DNA of 64,000 nt. Origin: Melitaea cinxia (Eukaryota; Arthropoda; Insecta; Lepidoptera; Nymphalidae). The notes beneath the pieces are model-generated. The model worked only from the letters and a program-made list of their open reading frames with translations. It did not search any database and was not told the origin of the DNA. Shown piece by piece: positions 63,285 through 64,000 of the stretch (positions are counted from its first letter, which is position 1; the number at the start of each line of letters is the position of its first letter). Both the position numbers and the translations under genes were made by a program. The stretch covers positions 2,728,001-2,792,000 of the forward strand of contig NC_059407.1 in NCBI RefSeq assembly GCF_905220565.1. Reading direction: 5' to 3'.

Positions 63285-64000
63285 AACGCGAAAGGTCATT
63301 CATCACGAAATTTCCGAAACTATAACACCTACAAACTTGAAATTTGGCCGGTAGGCTCCTTATAGGAATTAGACATCTGCTAAGAACGGATTTTACGAAA
63401 CTCAACCCCTAAGGGGGTAAAATGGGGGTTGGAAGTTTGTATGAAAGACCTATGTTAGACCTAGAGACGAAATTTAAAATGTATGCTCTATAGATGGTGA
63501 GAAGGTGTCTAAATAACGTATTTTTAGAAATCAACTCCCTTTTTGGGGTTAAAACGGGGGATGGTAGTTTGACTCGCTCATCACGAAATCTCCGAAACTA
63601 TAATGGCCACAAACTTGAAATTTGGCAGGTAGGCTGCTTATAAGACTTAAACATCCGTTAAGAACGGATTTTACGAAACTCGACCCCTAAAGGGGTAAAA
63701 TGGGGGTTGGAAGTTTATATGAAAGTCCTATGTTTTTGAAGTCAGAGACCTGAAATTTAAAATGTGTGCCTTATAGGTGATCAGAAGATGTCCAAATAAT
63801 GTATCTTTAGAAATCATCTCCCTTTTGGGGTTAAAACGGGGATGGTAGATTGACTCACTCATCACGAAATCTCCGAAACTATAACAGCTACAAACTTGAA
63901 ATTTGGCAGGTAGGTTTCTTATAAAGTGTCAACATTTATTAAGAAGGGATTTTATGATACTCGACCTCTAAGGGGGTTAAACGGGAGTTGGAAGTTTGTA
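63285..64000 (+). repeat. Satellite-like tandem repeat, about 280-bp period, runs off the right edge
   Basis: 'CATCACGAAAT' begins units at 63301, 63579 and 63860 (periods 278 and 281). Each unit has 'CCGAAACTATAA', 'ACAAACTTGAAATTTGGC', 'GGATTTTACGAAACTC', 'ACCCCTAAGGGGGTAAAATG' (one variant) and 'GGGGTTAAAACGGG'. Units differ by about 10-15 per cent. CCCCTAAGGGGG is a small palindrome within the unit. Confidence 0.9.

Overview
This is a stretch of a eukaryotic nuclear genome, almost certainly a lepidopteran insect. It is AT-rich and has spliced genes with GT..AG introns. It is packed with repeats typical of moths and butterflies: RTE-type LINE tails ending in (TGATGA)n, tRNA-derived SINEs with a 'TCCTTCTCCTACATGG' segment, 'CCCCGCGACTTCGTCCGCGTGG' repeats, a PHD-finger CR1/Jockey-like LINE and a Ty3/gypsy element. 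No species can be named from the sequence.

Host genes are few. (1) The last three recognisable coding exons of a tRNA dimethylallyltransferase (TRIT1/MiaA family, + strand) lie at 21474-21589, 37839-38049 and 38211-38537. A 16.2-kb intron full of transposable elements separates the first two. (2) A compact convergent pair lies on the - strand: COA3/CCDC56 (39703-39966) and the mitochondrial 12S rRNA dimethyladenosine transferase mtTFB1/TFB1M (38687-39703). Their stop and start codons overlap as TAATG, which points to one bicistronic mRNA. (3) The first coding exon of an FBXO25/FBXO32 (atrogin-1-like) F-box gene is at 46655-46755 (+), with a likely second small exon at 46955-47005; the rest was not found. 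(4) An open frame at the left edge (1-336, +) may be the end of another gene or a transposon relic.

Layout: 1-12.1 kb is mostly repeat debris and AT-rich DNA. At 12.1-14.3 kb there is a striking tandem array: seven 310-bp units, each with a complete 73-nt tRNA-like cloverleaf, A and B boxes and a T5 stop. The array is headed by an inverted partial copy that forms a hairpin, and a 14-bp direct repeat brackets the whole block. At 14.36-20.87 kb is a nearly intact Ty3/gypsy LTR retrotransposon (- strand), inserted into a short RTE-derived element. At 22.5-27.06 kb is a nearly intact two-ORF LINE (- strand). From 27 to 37 kb there are nested SINE and LINE fragments inside the TRIT1 intron. The 38.2-40.0 kb stretch is the gene-dense core. 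At 41-45.7 kb there are RTE and restriction-like-endonuclease LINE remnants and a hAT-like MITE with G-rich arms. From 47 to 64 kb lie fold-back elements, a hAT MITE with a perfect 8-bp target duplication, a terminal-inverted-repeat element interrupted by an RTE copy, and a satellite-like 280-bp tandem repeat running off the right edge.

TRIT1, mtTFB1 and COA3 all touch mitochondrial gene expression or respiratory assembly (A37 isopentenylation of tRNAs, 12S rRNA dimethylation, COX1 assembly). The strongest candidates for something undescribed are the tRNA-like 310-bp array with its hairpin head and the conserved-looking COA3-mtTFB1 overlap. Everything here was read by eye; no database search was run.
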